64,000 nt of DNA from positions 62,001 to 126,000 of the forward strand of contig NZ_VSIY01000006.1 in the NCBI RefSeq assembly GCF_008086115.1, written 5' to 3'. Under the pieces are notes generated by a model. It did not search any database. It was not told the origin of the DNA and saw only the letters and a program-made list of their open reading frames with translations. This DNA comes from Maritimibacter fusiformis (lineage in GTDB: Bacteria; Pseudomonadota; Alphaproteobacteria; Rhodobacterales; Rhodobacteraceae). The translations under genes were made by a program, and so were the position numbers. Of this stretch, positions 37,055-44,825 are shown piece by piece (positions within the stretch are counted from its first letter, which is position 1; every line of letters begins with the position of its first letter).

Positions 37055-37996
37055 ATGACCAAGGAAATCGTTCGACTCGCCCCGGCCTTCACGACGCTGG
37101 CCTGCGGCACCGATGCGGTGCTCAACATGACCGACCTTGTCGGCGAGGAAGACGGGCCGCTGGTTGGCATCTCGGCCTCGATCCACGGCAACGAGAATTG
37201 CGGCAGCCAGGCGATCCTCGAACTCTATCACATCCTCAAGGACATGCGGATCAAGGGGCGGGTCCGGCTGTTGCCGGTGGCCAACCCGACCGCGATGATC
37301 GTCAATTCCCGCTTTTCGCCGCTGGATCAACGCGACCTGAACCGCGAGTTTCCGGGCGATCCCGCAGGCACCTATTCGCAACAGCTTGCCGCCGCGCTGA
37401 CGCGCGAGTTTCTCGGCAAGATCGACATTCACATCGACCTGCACTCCGGCACCGACCGGCCGACCGTGGATTATGTCTACCTGCTGAACGACGAGGGGTT
37501 GAGCCGCGCGTTCGGCTCGAAGATCCTCTATCGCCCGGATGACGGCAAGCAGGGCACCAATTTCGGGGGCACCACCAAGGACGTGACGATGCCGCGCGGC
37601 GTGCCCGCGGCGGTGATCGAACTGGGCGGCGGTGTTGTCGACCAGGGCCCGTACATTGCGCGCATCGTCGCCGGCGTTCTGAACATGCTGCGCCACAAGG
37701 GCGTGATCGACGGCGCGGAATCCGCGCTCCCGGCGCAGACGGTGGTGAACGAGATCGCGGGCATCCGCCCGACCAAGGGCGGCTGGGTCGAGCCGCTGTC
37801 GCCGCTGCTTGGCGAAAAGGTCGCCGGTGGAACGCCGCTGTTTCGTGTCGTCAGCCCCTATACCTTCGAGGTGCTGGAAGAGGTCACCGCGCCGTTCGAC
37901 AACGGCATCATGATCATGGGGCATCTCACGCGAAACATCGTCGAGGCGGGCGATTACGGCTGGATGGTCGGCAATCTGGAGGGGGCAACGCCTTGA
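37055..37996 (+). CDS. Succinylglutamate desuccinylase/aspartoacylase-family hydrolase
   Basis: This 313-residue zinc carboxypeptidase-like enzyme (M14 fold, AstE/AspA group) has zinc ligands H44 and E47 (SIHGNENCGS) and H130 (IDLHSGT). RDLNREFPGD is at ~93-102, and the catalytic glutamate lies in AAVIELGGG. The C-terminal ~80 residues form the beta domain seen in aspartoacylases. It removes an acyl group from an N-acyl amino acid or similar amide; the true substrate is unknown. An ACAGGAG site precedes ATG 37055. Its stop overlaps the TTG start of the ATPase gene (TTGA). Confidence 0.8.
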   Translation: MTKEIVRLAPAFTTLACGTDAVLNMTDLVGEEDGPLVGISASIHGNENCGSQAILELYHILKDMRIKGRVRLLPVANPTAMIVNSRFSPLDQRDLNREFPGDPAGTYSQQLAAALTREFLGKIDIHIDLHSGTDRPTVDYVYLLNDEGLSRAFGSKILYRPDDGKQGTNFGGTTKDVTMPRGVPAAVIELGGGVVDQGPYIARIVAGVLNMLRHKGVIDGAESALPAQTVVNEIAGIRPTKGGWVEPLSPLLGEKVAGGTPLFRVVSPYTFEVLEEVTAPFDNGIMIMGHLTRNIVEAGDYGWMVGNLEGATP

Positions 37997-39012
37997 GCGG
38001 CGCCGCGCTCTCCGAAGGCGCCGCCGGGACCGCCAGCGCGCCCGCGCCGGCGATCGAGGTGTCCGGCATGCGCATCAGGATCGCATTGGGCGATACCAGC
38101 TTCACGGTGGTCGACGACATGTCGTTCGCCGTGGCGCCGGGCGAGACCCTGTGCATCGTCGGTGAAAGCGGCTGCGGCAAGTCGATGACCGCACTCGCGC
38201 TGCTGCGCCTGCTGCCGCAGGGCGCGCGCATCGACCGGGGCGCGATCCGGCTGGGCGAGACGGACATTCTGGAACTTGGCGAGCGCGCGGTCGAGGATTT
38301 GCGCGGCAACCGGATCGCGATGATCTTTCAGGAGCCTCTGACCGCTCTCAATCCGGTCATGACGGTGGGCGCACAGATCGCCGAAGCGGTTGCGCGCCAC
38401 CGTGGCGGAACGCGGCGCAAGGCATGGGCGGCGGCGGTCGAGGCGCTGCGCGGCGTGCAGATGCCCGACGCCGAGCGCCGTGCGAAGCAATATCCGCATG
38501 AATTGTCCGGCGGAATGCGCCAGCGGGCGATGATTGCGCTGGCCCTGTGCTGTGCGCCTTCGGTGATCGTCGCGGACGAGCCGACCACGGCGCTCGATGT
38601 GACCGTGCAGGCCCAGATACTGGGCCTGATGGCCGACCTGCAGCGCCGCAGCGGCACCGCGCTTTTGCTGATTACCCATGATCTTTCGGTGGTGGCCGAA
38701 ACCGCCGACCGCGTGATCGTGATGTATGCCGGTCGCCGGGTCGAGGAAGCGGGCATCACCGACCTGTTCGACGAGCCGCTGCATCCCTATACCCGGGGAT
38801 TGATGGGGGCGATCCCGCGCGGGGCGGCTGCGGGCAAGCGGCTCACCGACATTCCCGGCACCGTGCCGGCGCTGTGGGATCTGCCCGCCGGCTGCGCCTT
38901 CGCGCCGCGCTGCCCGCTAGCAACCCCCCGCTGCAAAATCGAGCGGCCGCCGCTCGAGGAACACCGCCCGGGCCATTTTGCCGCCTGCTGGGAGATCGAC
39001 CATGCTGGATGA
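37993..39012 (+). CDS. Peptide ABC transporter ATP-binding protein, DppD-like
   Basis: This 339-residue ATPase has Walker A GESGCGKSM, signature LSGGMRQR, Walker B VIVADEPTTALD and the switch TTLLLITHDLS-type histidine. It ends with the oligopeptide-transporter C-terminal region with clustered cysteines (GCAFAPRCPLATPRC), which in this family can bind an Fe-S cluster. The start is TTG at 37993, overlapping the preceding stop, with GGAGGGGG upstream. It pairs with the next ATPase. Confidence 0.87.
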   Translation: MSGAALSEGAAGTASAPAPAIEVSGMRIRIALGDTSFTVVDDMSFAVAPGETLCIVGESGCGKSMTALALLRLLPQGARIDRGAIRLGETDILELGERAVEDLRGNRIAMIFQEPLTALNPVMTVGAQIAEAVARHRGGTRRKAWAAAVEALRGVQMPDAERRAKQYPHELSGGMRQRAMIALALCCAPSVIVADEPTTALDVTVQAQILGLMADLQRRSGTALLLITHDLSVVAETADRVIVMYAGRRVEEAGITDLFDEPLHPYTRGLMGAIPRGAAAGKRLTDIPGTVPALWDLPAGCAFAPRCPLATPRCKIERPPLEEHRPGHFAACWEIDHAG

Positions 39013-39991
39013 CGCGATGGCGCCGCCGCCCGCGCCGCTCCTGTCCGTGCGCGGGCTGAAAGTCCATTTTCCGATCCGCCAGGGCGTGTTCCAGCGCCAG
39101 GTTGGCGCGGTGCGTGCGGTGGACGGGGTGAGCTTCGATATCGGTCGGGCCGAGACATTGGGGCTGGTCGGTGAAAGCGGCTGTGGCAAGTCGACGACCG
39201 GGCTTGCGCTGACCGGGCTGGTGCCACTCACCGATGGCGAAGTGACCTTCGACGGTGCCCGCGTCGGCAGCGAAACGGGCCGCGACCTTGCCCGGTTTCG
39301 CCAACGCATGCAGATCGTGTTTCAGGACCCGTTCTCGTCGCTCAACCCGCGACAGCGGGTGCGCGACATCCTGCGCGCACCGTTGGAGATTCACCGGATC
39401 GGGACAACCGCGGAACGCCGGGAGGCGGTGTTTGCGATGATGAACCGGGTCGGCCTGCGCCCGGACCAGGCCGAGAACTACCCGCACCAGTTTTCCGGCG
39501 GCCAGCGCCAGCGTATCGGGATCGCCCGCGCGCTGATGTTGAACCCGGACGTGATCATCTGCGACGAGCCCGTTTCGGCCCTCGACGTGTCGGTCCAGGC
39601 GCAGATCCTGAACCTGCTCGAGGATCTGCAGGACGAATTGGGCGTCGCCTTCCTGTTCATCAGCCATGATCTCGGGGTGGTCGAGCACATCTCGAACCGC
39701 GTCGCGGTGATGTATCTGGGCAAGATCGTCGAGATGGCCCGGCGCGAGGCGCTGTTCGCGGCGCCGGCGCATCCCTATTCCGAGCTTCTTCTGGGGTCGA
39801 CGCCGTCGCTCGACCCGCGCCGGCGGCACCGGTTTTCCGCCGGCTTCGAGGACGTTCCCTCGGCCACGGCCAAACCGTCGGGCTGCGCGTTCCGCACTCG
39901 GTGCCCGCTGGCCGACGAACGTTGCCGCGCCGAGGAACCGGCGTTGAGCCCGCGCGCCGATGGCCGCCTGCTTGCCTGTCACCACCGTTGA
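39002..39991 (+). CDS. Peptide ABC transporter ATP-binding protein, DppF-like
   Basis: This 329-residue second ATPase of the importer has Walker A GESGCGKST, signature FSGGQRQR, Walker B VIICDEPVSALDVS, and the same C-terminal cysteine motif (GCAFRTRCPLADERC). ATG 39002 overlaps the first ATPase gene by 11 bp and follows GGGAG. The two ATPases form the nucleotide-binding heterodimer. The amidohydrolase gene begins 8 bp after its stop. Confidence 0.88.
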   Translation: MLDDAMAPPPAPLLSVRGLKVHFPIRQGVFQRQVGAVRAVDGVSFDIGRAETLGLVGESGCGKSTTGLALTGLVPLTDGEVTFDGARVGSETGRDLARFRQRMQIVFQDPFSSLNPRQRVRDILRAPLEIHRIGTTAERREAVFAMMNRVGLRPDQAENYPHQFSGGQRQRIGIARALMLNPDVIICDEPVSALDVSVQAQILNLLEDLQDELGVAFLFISHDLGVVEHISNRVAVMYLGKIVEMARREALFAAPAHPYSELLLGSTPSLDPRRRHRFSAGFEDVPSATAKPSGCAFRTRCPLADERCRAEEPALSPRADGRLLACHHR

Positions 39992-39998
39992 GGACACC

Positions 39999-41249
39999 AT
40001 GACACAAGACACCCTCGTTCTGACCGGCGCCCGGCTGCTGGACCCCGCCGCCGGTGCGCTTACCGACAACGTCTCGATCCGGATCGAGGACGGCCGGATC
40101 GCCGATACCGGCATCGGCACCCCGGCACCCGACGGCGCCCGCGAGATCGCGCTGGACGGCCGCGTGGTGATGCCCGGCATGATCGACTGTCACATGCATG
40201 TGGTCGCCGAGACCCTGGCGCTGTGGGACAACATGATCGCGCCGAGCTCGCTTGCCGCCCTGCGCGCGGCCCGCGTGATGGAAGAGACATTGTCGCGTGG
40301 GTTCACCACCATCCGCGACCTGGGCGGCGCCGATCACGGGCTGGTTCTGGGCGTCGAGGAGGGGCTGATCGCCGGGCCGCGGCTGATCATCTGCGGCAAG
40401 GGCCTTTCAACCACCGGCGGCCATTGCGACCTTCGCGCGCGCACCGACGACCGGCCCGGCATCATGTCCGAACGGCTGGGGTCGATGGGGGTGCTGGTCG
40501 ACGGGGTCGACGAAGTGCGCCGGGTCTGCCGGACCTACATCAAGGAGGGCGCGCGCTTCATCAAGATCATGGCCAATGGCGGCGTCTCCTCGCCCAATGA
40601 CCCGATCCACTCGATCCAGTTCTCGCGCGACGAGATCCTGGCGGCGGTAGAGGAGGCCGAGAATGCCGGCCTCTACGTCTCGGCGCATGTCTATACCGAC
40701 CGGGCGATCCGGCGTTGCGTCGAACTCGGGGTTCATTCGCTGGAGCATTGCAACCTGATCGAGCCCGAAACCGCAGCATTTGCCGCCGAGCATGGCTGTG
40801 TCGCGGTGCCCACGCTGGTCGCCTACGAGGCGCTGGCACGGGAAGGCGCGGCCCTTGGCCTCGGGGCCGACAGCATCGCCAAGATCGACACGGTGCGCGA
40901 GGGCGGTCGCAGGTCGTTGGAGCGGATGCGGGCAGCCGGTCTGCCGATGGCGTTCGGGAGCGATCTGCTGGGCGGACTGCGCAAGTATCACTGCCTCGAA
41001 ATCGACCTGCTGGCGGAGGTTCTGAACCCCGCCGAGATCATCCGCTCACTGACCCTGACCGGGGCGGCGCTCTGCGGTCTCGAGGGTGAGGCCGGGGTGA
41101 TCGCGCCGGGTGCCTCGGCCGACCTGCTGGTGCTTGACGGCAATCCGTTGACCGACATTTCGCTGTTGGCCGGCGACGGGGCGCATTTGTGCGCGATCAT
41201 GACGCGGGGCCGGTTCTTCAAGAACACGCTGGGGGAGGGCGGGCGATGA
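39999..41249 (+). CDS. Amidohydrolase family protein (prolidase-like)
   Basis: This 416-residue metal-dependent hydrolase of the amidohydrolase superfamily has the full binuclear site: H65/H67 (DCHMH), the carboxylated lysine candidate K189 (FIKIMANGG), H230, H250 and D322 (FGSDLLGG). It belongs to the group that includes Xaa-Pro/Xaa-Arg dipeptidases and imidazolonepropionase-like enzymes. It is presumably cytoplasmic and acts on dipeptides or N-acyl amino acids brought in by the transporter. ATG 39999 follows GAGG. The stop overlaps the next start (ATGA). Confidence 0.83.
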   Translation: MTQDTLVLTGARLLDPAAGALTDNVSIRIEDGRIADTGIGTPAPDGAREIALDGRVVMPGMIDCHMHVVAETLALWDNMIAPSSLAALRAARVMEETLSRGFTTIRDLGGADHGLVLGVEEGLIAGPRLIICGKGLSTTGGHCDLRARTDDRPGIMSERLGSMGVLVDGVDEVRRVCRTYIKEGARFIKIMANGGVSSPNDPIHSIQFSRDEILAAVEEAENAGLYVSAHVYTDRAIRRCVELGVHSLEHCNLIEPETAAFAAEHGCVAVPTLVAYEALAREGAALGLGADSIAKIDTVREGGRRSLERMRAAGLPMAFGSDLLGGLRKYHCLEIDLLAEVLNPAEIIRSLTLTGAALCGLEGEAGVIAPGASADLLVLDGNPLTDISLLAGDGAHLCAIMTRGRFFKNTLGEGGR

Positions 41250-42412
41250 CGCTTGGACGCGACCTTGCCGAACTGACCGCCGGCGTCGACCGGCTTTACC
41301 GCGACGGTCTGACCGAGGCGTCGGAGTTGAACAGCGAGGGCCTGATCCCGGTCGCGGTCGCGGATGTGGCGCCGCGTCCGCTGCGGGACTGGGCCGAGGC
41401 GCTCGATGCGTTGCATGCCCTGCACGCGCGGATCGCGTCGGAGGCCACGGATGCCCACGCGGCTGGCTGGCTGGATGAAATGACCGGGTCGGTGATCTCG
41501 CTGGCGCGGATGTTCTCGGGCGAGCGGATCGGCTTTGCCCAACGGCTCAAGGATCAACTGCGCGTCGTCACCACGGTGATCCCGGATACCGTGCTCGACG
41601 GCTACCGCGCCGAATTGCGCGATGCGCTCGACGCGCTGGGGTATCGCACCGGGGATCTTGCCGGGGACGTGCGCCGCTGGGAAGCCGACCGCCGGGTGCC
41701 GGAGGCAGAGGTGATCGCGCGACTCGCCGCCCTTTCGCGCGAAGCGCAGGAGCGGTCGCGCCGCCTGGTGCTGGATATCGGTGACGACTGGATCGAACCG
41801 GTCGGCGTGCACGACAAGCCCTATTCGGCCTATTGCGACTATCCGGGGCGACGGCTGTGGCTGAACCTGGAGTTCGACTATACCGAGGCCGCGCTCAAGC
41901 ACCTGGCGACCCACGAGGCGTTTCCCGGTCACCTGGTGCACCTGGCCCGGCGCGAGGCGCTGGTGGCGCGCGGAGAGATGTCGCTCGAGGGGGCCCAGGT
42001 GGTCACCAATTCGGCCTCGAGCCCACTGTTCGAAGGCATCGCCGACAACGGCATCGACCTGCTCGACTGGATCGACGGCCCCGAGGATGTGGCCGGTATC
42101 GCCCTGCAACGGTTGCGCAGCGCGCTGCGCTGCAATGCGGCCTGGATGGTGTTCGAACAGGGCAAGTCCATCGAGGATGCCGCAAACGCGATTGCCGATG
42201 GTTCCTATCAGGACGCGCACAAGACCCAACGCCGGCTTGCGTTCCTTTCACACGAGCTGCGCGCGCCGTTCCTGTATGCCTACTGGTGCGGTGACGACGC
42301 GGTGCGACGGTTCCTCGACCGAACGCGGGGCCGCGACCGGCGTGCGGTGGTGACGGAACTCTATGACCGGATGCACACGCCCGCGACATTGCAGGCGGCC
42401 CTCGTCGACTGA
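41246..42412 (+). CDS. DUF885-type metallopeptidase-like protein
   Basis: This 388-residue, mostly helical protein has an HEAFPGH motif (H223, E224, H229), the hallmark of the DUF885 family of putative zinc peptidases, and a downstream ITNSASSPLFEGIA-like segment that may supply the third ligand. No signal peptide is visible, so it is likely cytoplasmic. DUF885 proteins are often 550-600 residues, so this is a compact form. It is the last gene of the peptide-transport operon and is coupled to the amidohydrolase by ATGA. Confidence 0.72.
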   Translation: MTLGRDLAELTAGVDRLYRDGLTEASELNSEGLIPVAVADVAPRPLRDWAEALDALHALHARIASEATDAHAAGWLDEMTGSVISLARMFSGERIGFAQRLKDQLRVVTTVIPDTVLDGYRAELRDALDALGYRTGDLAGDVRRWEADRRVPEAEVIARLAALSREAQERSRRLVLDIGDDWIEPVGVHDKPYSAYCDYPGRRLWLNLEFDYTEAALKHLATHEAFPGHLVHLARREALVARGEMSLEGAQVVTNSASSPLFEGIADNGIDLLDWIDGPEDVAGIALQRLRSALRCNAAWMVFEQGKSIEDAANAIADGSYQDAHKTQRRLAFLSHELRAPFLYAYWCGDDAVRRFLDRTRGRDRRAVVTELYDRMHTPATLQAALVD

Positions 42413-42486
42413 CCTCTGACGCCCGGCGCGGCGCGGGATGTCATAACCGACAGCGCGCAAACGCCCGCGTGACACGGCCGTCCTTT

Positions 42487-42517
42487 CCGCCCGCGACCCC
42501 CAGGGATTCGCGGGCGG
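42487..42517. terminator. Bidirectional hairpin between convergent operons
   Basis: A perfect 10-bp stem CCGCCCGCGA/TCGCGGGCGG with an 11-nt loop lies between the converging DUF885 and hibernation-factor genes. No T-run follows on either strand, so it may be a weak or Rho-assisted terminator. Confidence 0.5.
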
Positions 42518-42558
42518 CCAATCGTCCTTTGCGCCCCGACCCGGCGCCCCTCGCGCCG

Positions 42559-43131
42559 CTACGGCTGATATTTCAGGGGGCTGATCTGGCGGACGGTGCT
42601 GGCTTGCGGGCCGATCTCGCTATCGTCATGGCGTGCCACCAGTTCGACGGTATCCCCGACCTTCAGTTTGTCGAAACTGCCGTCAATGACGGAATTGCGA
42701 TGGAAATAGATCAGCCTGCGATCGGTGGCCTGAATCTGCCCGAAGTCCCTGTCATGCCGGATCTCGGCAATCGTGCCTTGCAGCATCCCGTCGAGCGTCT
42801 TGACCTCGCCGCGCATCTTCTGCCGATAGATCTTCAGATCGCGCTCGATGATCGCAAAGGCATCGCGCAATGCGATGCGCAGATGCTGGCGCTCGGGCCG
42901 GTTGCCCTTGCGATCGCTGACCACCAGTTCCGTGCCGGGAACCCTGACCTCGATCGTGATGTCATAGGTGTGGCCCGTCTGCTTGCTGTGCTGCGGCAAC
43001 GCAACATGGACCCGGCAGCTTGTGATGCCGTCGTAGAGCTGGCCGAGGTAGTCGACCCTTTCGCGGACGTAGTCCTTGATCTCGTCTTCGGGTTCAAGGT
43101 GTTGAAATGACAGTTCAAGGGGGATTTGCAT
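42559..43131 (-). CDS. Ribosome hibernation factor (HPF/RaiA) with cold-shock-like C-terminal domain
   Basis: This 190-residue protein has an N-terminal HPF/RaiA fold (about 1-105; IPLELSFQHLEPEDEIKDYVRERV...). It would bind the ribosome decoding centre and silence 70S particles. The C-terminal ~65 residues are not the usual long-HPF dimer domain. They resemble a cold-shock/S1-like barrel: GTIAEIRHDRDFGQIQ, IYFHRNSV, LKVGDTVELV, GPQASTV. This suggests RNA contact. ATG 43131 follows AAGGAG. It lies downstream of the host-attachment gene on the same strand, separated by a hairpin-rich 159-bp gap. Confidence 0.82.
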   Translation of the reverse strand: MQIPLELSFQHLEPEDEIKDYVRERVDYLGQLYDGITSCRVHVALPQHSKQTGHTYDITIEVRVPGTELVVSDRKGNRPERQHLRIALRDAFAIIERDLKIYRQKMRGEVKTLDGMLQGTIAEIRHDRDFGQIQATDRRLIYFHRNSVIDGSFDKLKVGDTVELVARHDDSEIGPQASTVRQISPLKYQP

Positions 43132-43220
43132 CTGATGCTCCTTGTCAATCGTAGTTAGAATGCCGGTCACGCGGGATCGGCTTGAAAACGGGGCCGCCGG
43201 TGTCCATCGAAAGGTGAGCG

Positions 43221-43275
43221 AAACCGGCGGTCTTGCAGATTAAAGCCGCCAGGGCGGCTGCCCTGGTGCCGGTTT
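43221..43275 (-). promoter_or_regulatory. Compound hairpin with alternative folds between the host-attachment and hpf genes
   Basis: Outer arms AAACCGGC (43221-43228) and GCCGGTTT (43268-43275) enclose two mutually exclusive stems: CCAGGGC/GCCCTGG (43249-43266) and AGCCGC/GCGGCT (43244-43259). On the minus strand the second is followed by TTTAATCT. It may be a terminator or attenuator controlling read-through into hpf. Confidence 0.5.
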
Positions 43276-43290
43276 GCCCGCCCCGGGTCG

Positions 43291-43731
43291 TCAGGCCGCG
43301 TTCACGACCGCCTCGATATCGGGGATCGTGAGATTCGTGAGATCCTTCGGAATTTCGCCGACCAGAAGCTCCTTGAGCTGCCCGCTATATGTCGGCCGCA
43401 TTTCGCCCAGGGTTTCGGGGTCCGCAATGATCACGATATCCTTGAACCGTTTCTGCTGTGCCCGTTCATTCAGCTTGGCGACCAACGCCTTGGCGAAAGC
43501 CGTTTCCCTTGCCTCGTGCGCATCGACCTGCTTGTGGCCCGAGCTTCCCGGACGATATTTCGCCTGCTCGCGCCCGGCTCGGTCGCGCGCGAGGTCCTGG
43601 GTCTGCGGCACGTCGATCTCGTCATGTTTCATCACACGCAAATCGAGATGATCGGGCCAGCCGAAATTCTGGAGGAGAAGATATTTGTTGCCATTGGCCA
43701 CAACGACCCAAGTGTCAGTCTTCAGCTTCAT
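43291..43731 (-). CDS. Host attachment family protein
   Basis: This 146-residue protein is recognised by its N-terminal WVVVANGNKYLLLQN segment (strand-loop typical of the family, related to eRF1/Vms1-like folds). A charged middle region and the C-terminal FKDIVIIADPETLGEMRP...LVGEIPKDLTNLTIPDIEAVV follow. The family name comes from an early plant-attachment screen; the actual role may be in translation or stress. ATG 43731 follows AAGGAA. The neighbouring hibernation factor supports a stress role. Confidence 0.78.
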   Translation of the reverse strand: MKLKTDTWVVVANGNKYLLLQNFGWPDHLDLRVMKHDEIDVPQTQDLARDRAGREQAKYRPGSSGHKQVDAHEARETAFAKALVAKLNERAQQKRFKDIVIIADPETLGEMRPTYSGQLKELLVGEIPKDLTNLTIPDIEAVVNAA

Positions 43732-44234
43732 CACGCAATTCCTTCGCAGCAACGGATTTTGGTGTTTACACGATCCACGGTCACATCGCGCATGAACGTG
43801 GATACCCTCTACTATAGTAGATGTGCCTTGGCCGCGGGGCTTACAACGGGCGATGTTGTCGCGCCGGGAAGGCTTGATATCTTAGCGCGGGACGTTGACC
43901 ACTGGCCGAGGTGACGCGCTGCATATTCCGCGATTTTTCGTTCGCCAAATCGGCAATTGCCCTCCTGCCTCGTTTTTTTTAGCAGTCGGCGTCAAAGCGC
44001 CCATTTTTTTTACCCGCCTTGCGCAAACCGTCGAAAAGCCGGAGGCTTGTGGTCGCGACCAGAACCGAAAGCGACCGCACCGCGCCACCGGACACCACAC
44101 TCCGGCGGCGTCGATTATTTTGGCGGGCGCTTCTGCCCGTTTGAGTGACCGAAGCGCGTAGAACCCGGCCCTGGCCGGGGATGCTTCGGAAAACAGATCA
44201 CGACGCGCTCCCAGCCACGACAGAAAAGGTGAAT
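43732..44234. other. 503-bp divergent intergenic region with dyads and T-tracts
   Basis: This is the longest gene-free stretch of the window and is AT-richer than its flanks. It holds a 7-bp dyad ATCCACG/CGTGGAT (43773-43803), a 14-bp perfect palindrome at 43808-43821, GGCAATTGCC (43952-43961), and two T8 tracts (43973-43980, 44004-44011). The second tract follows a 4-bp GGCG/CGCC hairpin. No credible ORF. It likely holds promoters for both flanking operons and perhaps a small RNA. Confidence 0.5.
43808..43821. promoter_or_regulatory. 14-bp perfect palindrome, probable operator
   Basis: TCTACTATAGTAGA reads the same on both strands and contains a TATAGT that could serve as a -10 element in either direction. 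A second dyad (ATCCACG-N17-CGTGGAT) ends 5 bp before it. Confidence 0.5.
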
Positions 44235-44672
44235 ATGATGACCCAGACCGGATTGGATACGTTCGACAGGACGTTGCAACAAACCCATCTTTGGCTGAAC
44301 GACGTGGGCAAGAGCGACGCGGTCGGCCCCGACACGCAGCGACAGTTTCACGCCCTGCGTTCGGTGCTCTGGGCGCTGCGCGACCGTTTGACCGTGGACG
44401 AGGCGTTTGACCTCAGTTCGAACCTGCCGCTTCTTATTCGCGGAATATACTGGGAAAACTACCGTCCCAGCGGCAAGCCCGAGAGCTTTCGCACGCGGGC
44501 GGAATTTCTGAAGAAGGTGGAGGATGCACTTGAAGGGGCCATTCACATGAACCCCGAAGGCGCGGCGCGCGCGGTTCTGGGCATGATCGCGGCACGGGTG
44601 CCGAAAGGGCAAGTGGAGGATATCAAGCGGATGGTGCCCGAGGAAATACGCACGTTGTTTCCGCAGGACTGA
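44235..44672 (+). CDS. DUF2267 domain protein
   Basis: This 145-residue, helical protein matches the DUF2267 pattern: a first repeat DTFDRTLQQTHLWLNDV...ALRSVLWALRDRLTVDEAFDLSSNLPLLIRGIYWENY, then a second helical repeat ending in IKRMVPEEIRTLFP. The family is common beside stress and energy-starvation genes but has no known reaction. ATG 44235 follows AAAAGGTG; an ATG at 44238 is equally possible. It heads the operon with the PHA synthase. Confidence 0.78.
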   Translation: MMTQTGLDTFDRTLQQTHLWLNDVGKSDAVGPDTQRQFHALRSVLWALRDRLTVDEAFDLSSNLPLLIRGIYWENYRPSGKPESFRTRAEFLKKVEDALEGAIHMNPEGAARAVLGMIAARVPKGQVEDIKRMVPEEIRTLFPQD

Positions 44673-44825
44673 ATTGGGCCTGCATATCCGGGCACGGCGG
44701 CTGGTTGGGTGGGCGACCCTTTGGCGCACCGGCATTGCAAGAGCGACATGCGATGACTTCATGGATGGTGATGGCCGCATCCGTGGCCGTTTATCCGTGC
44801 GGTTGTGCCCGCAGGAATTCGAACG

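Noticed and set aside
43868..43881. FNR-like TTGAT-ATCT-TAGCG upstream of the host-attachment gene
   Set aside because: Only one half-site matches; the other half does not resemble ATCAA or GTCAA.
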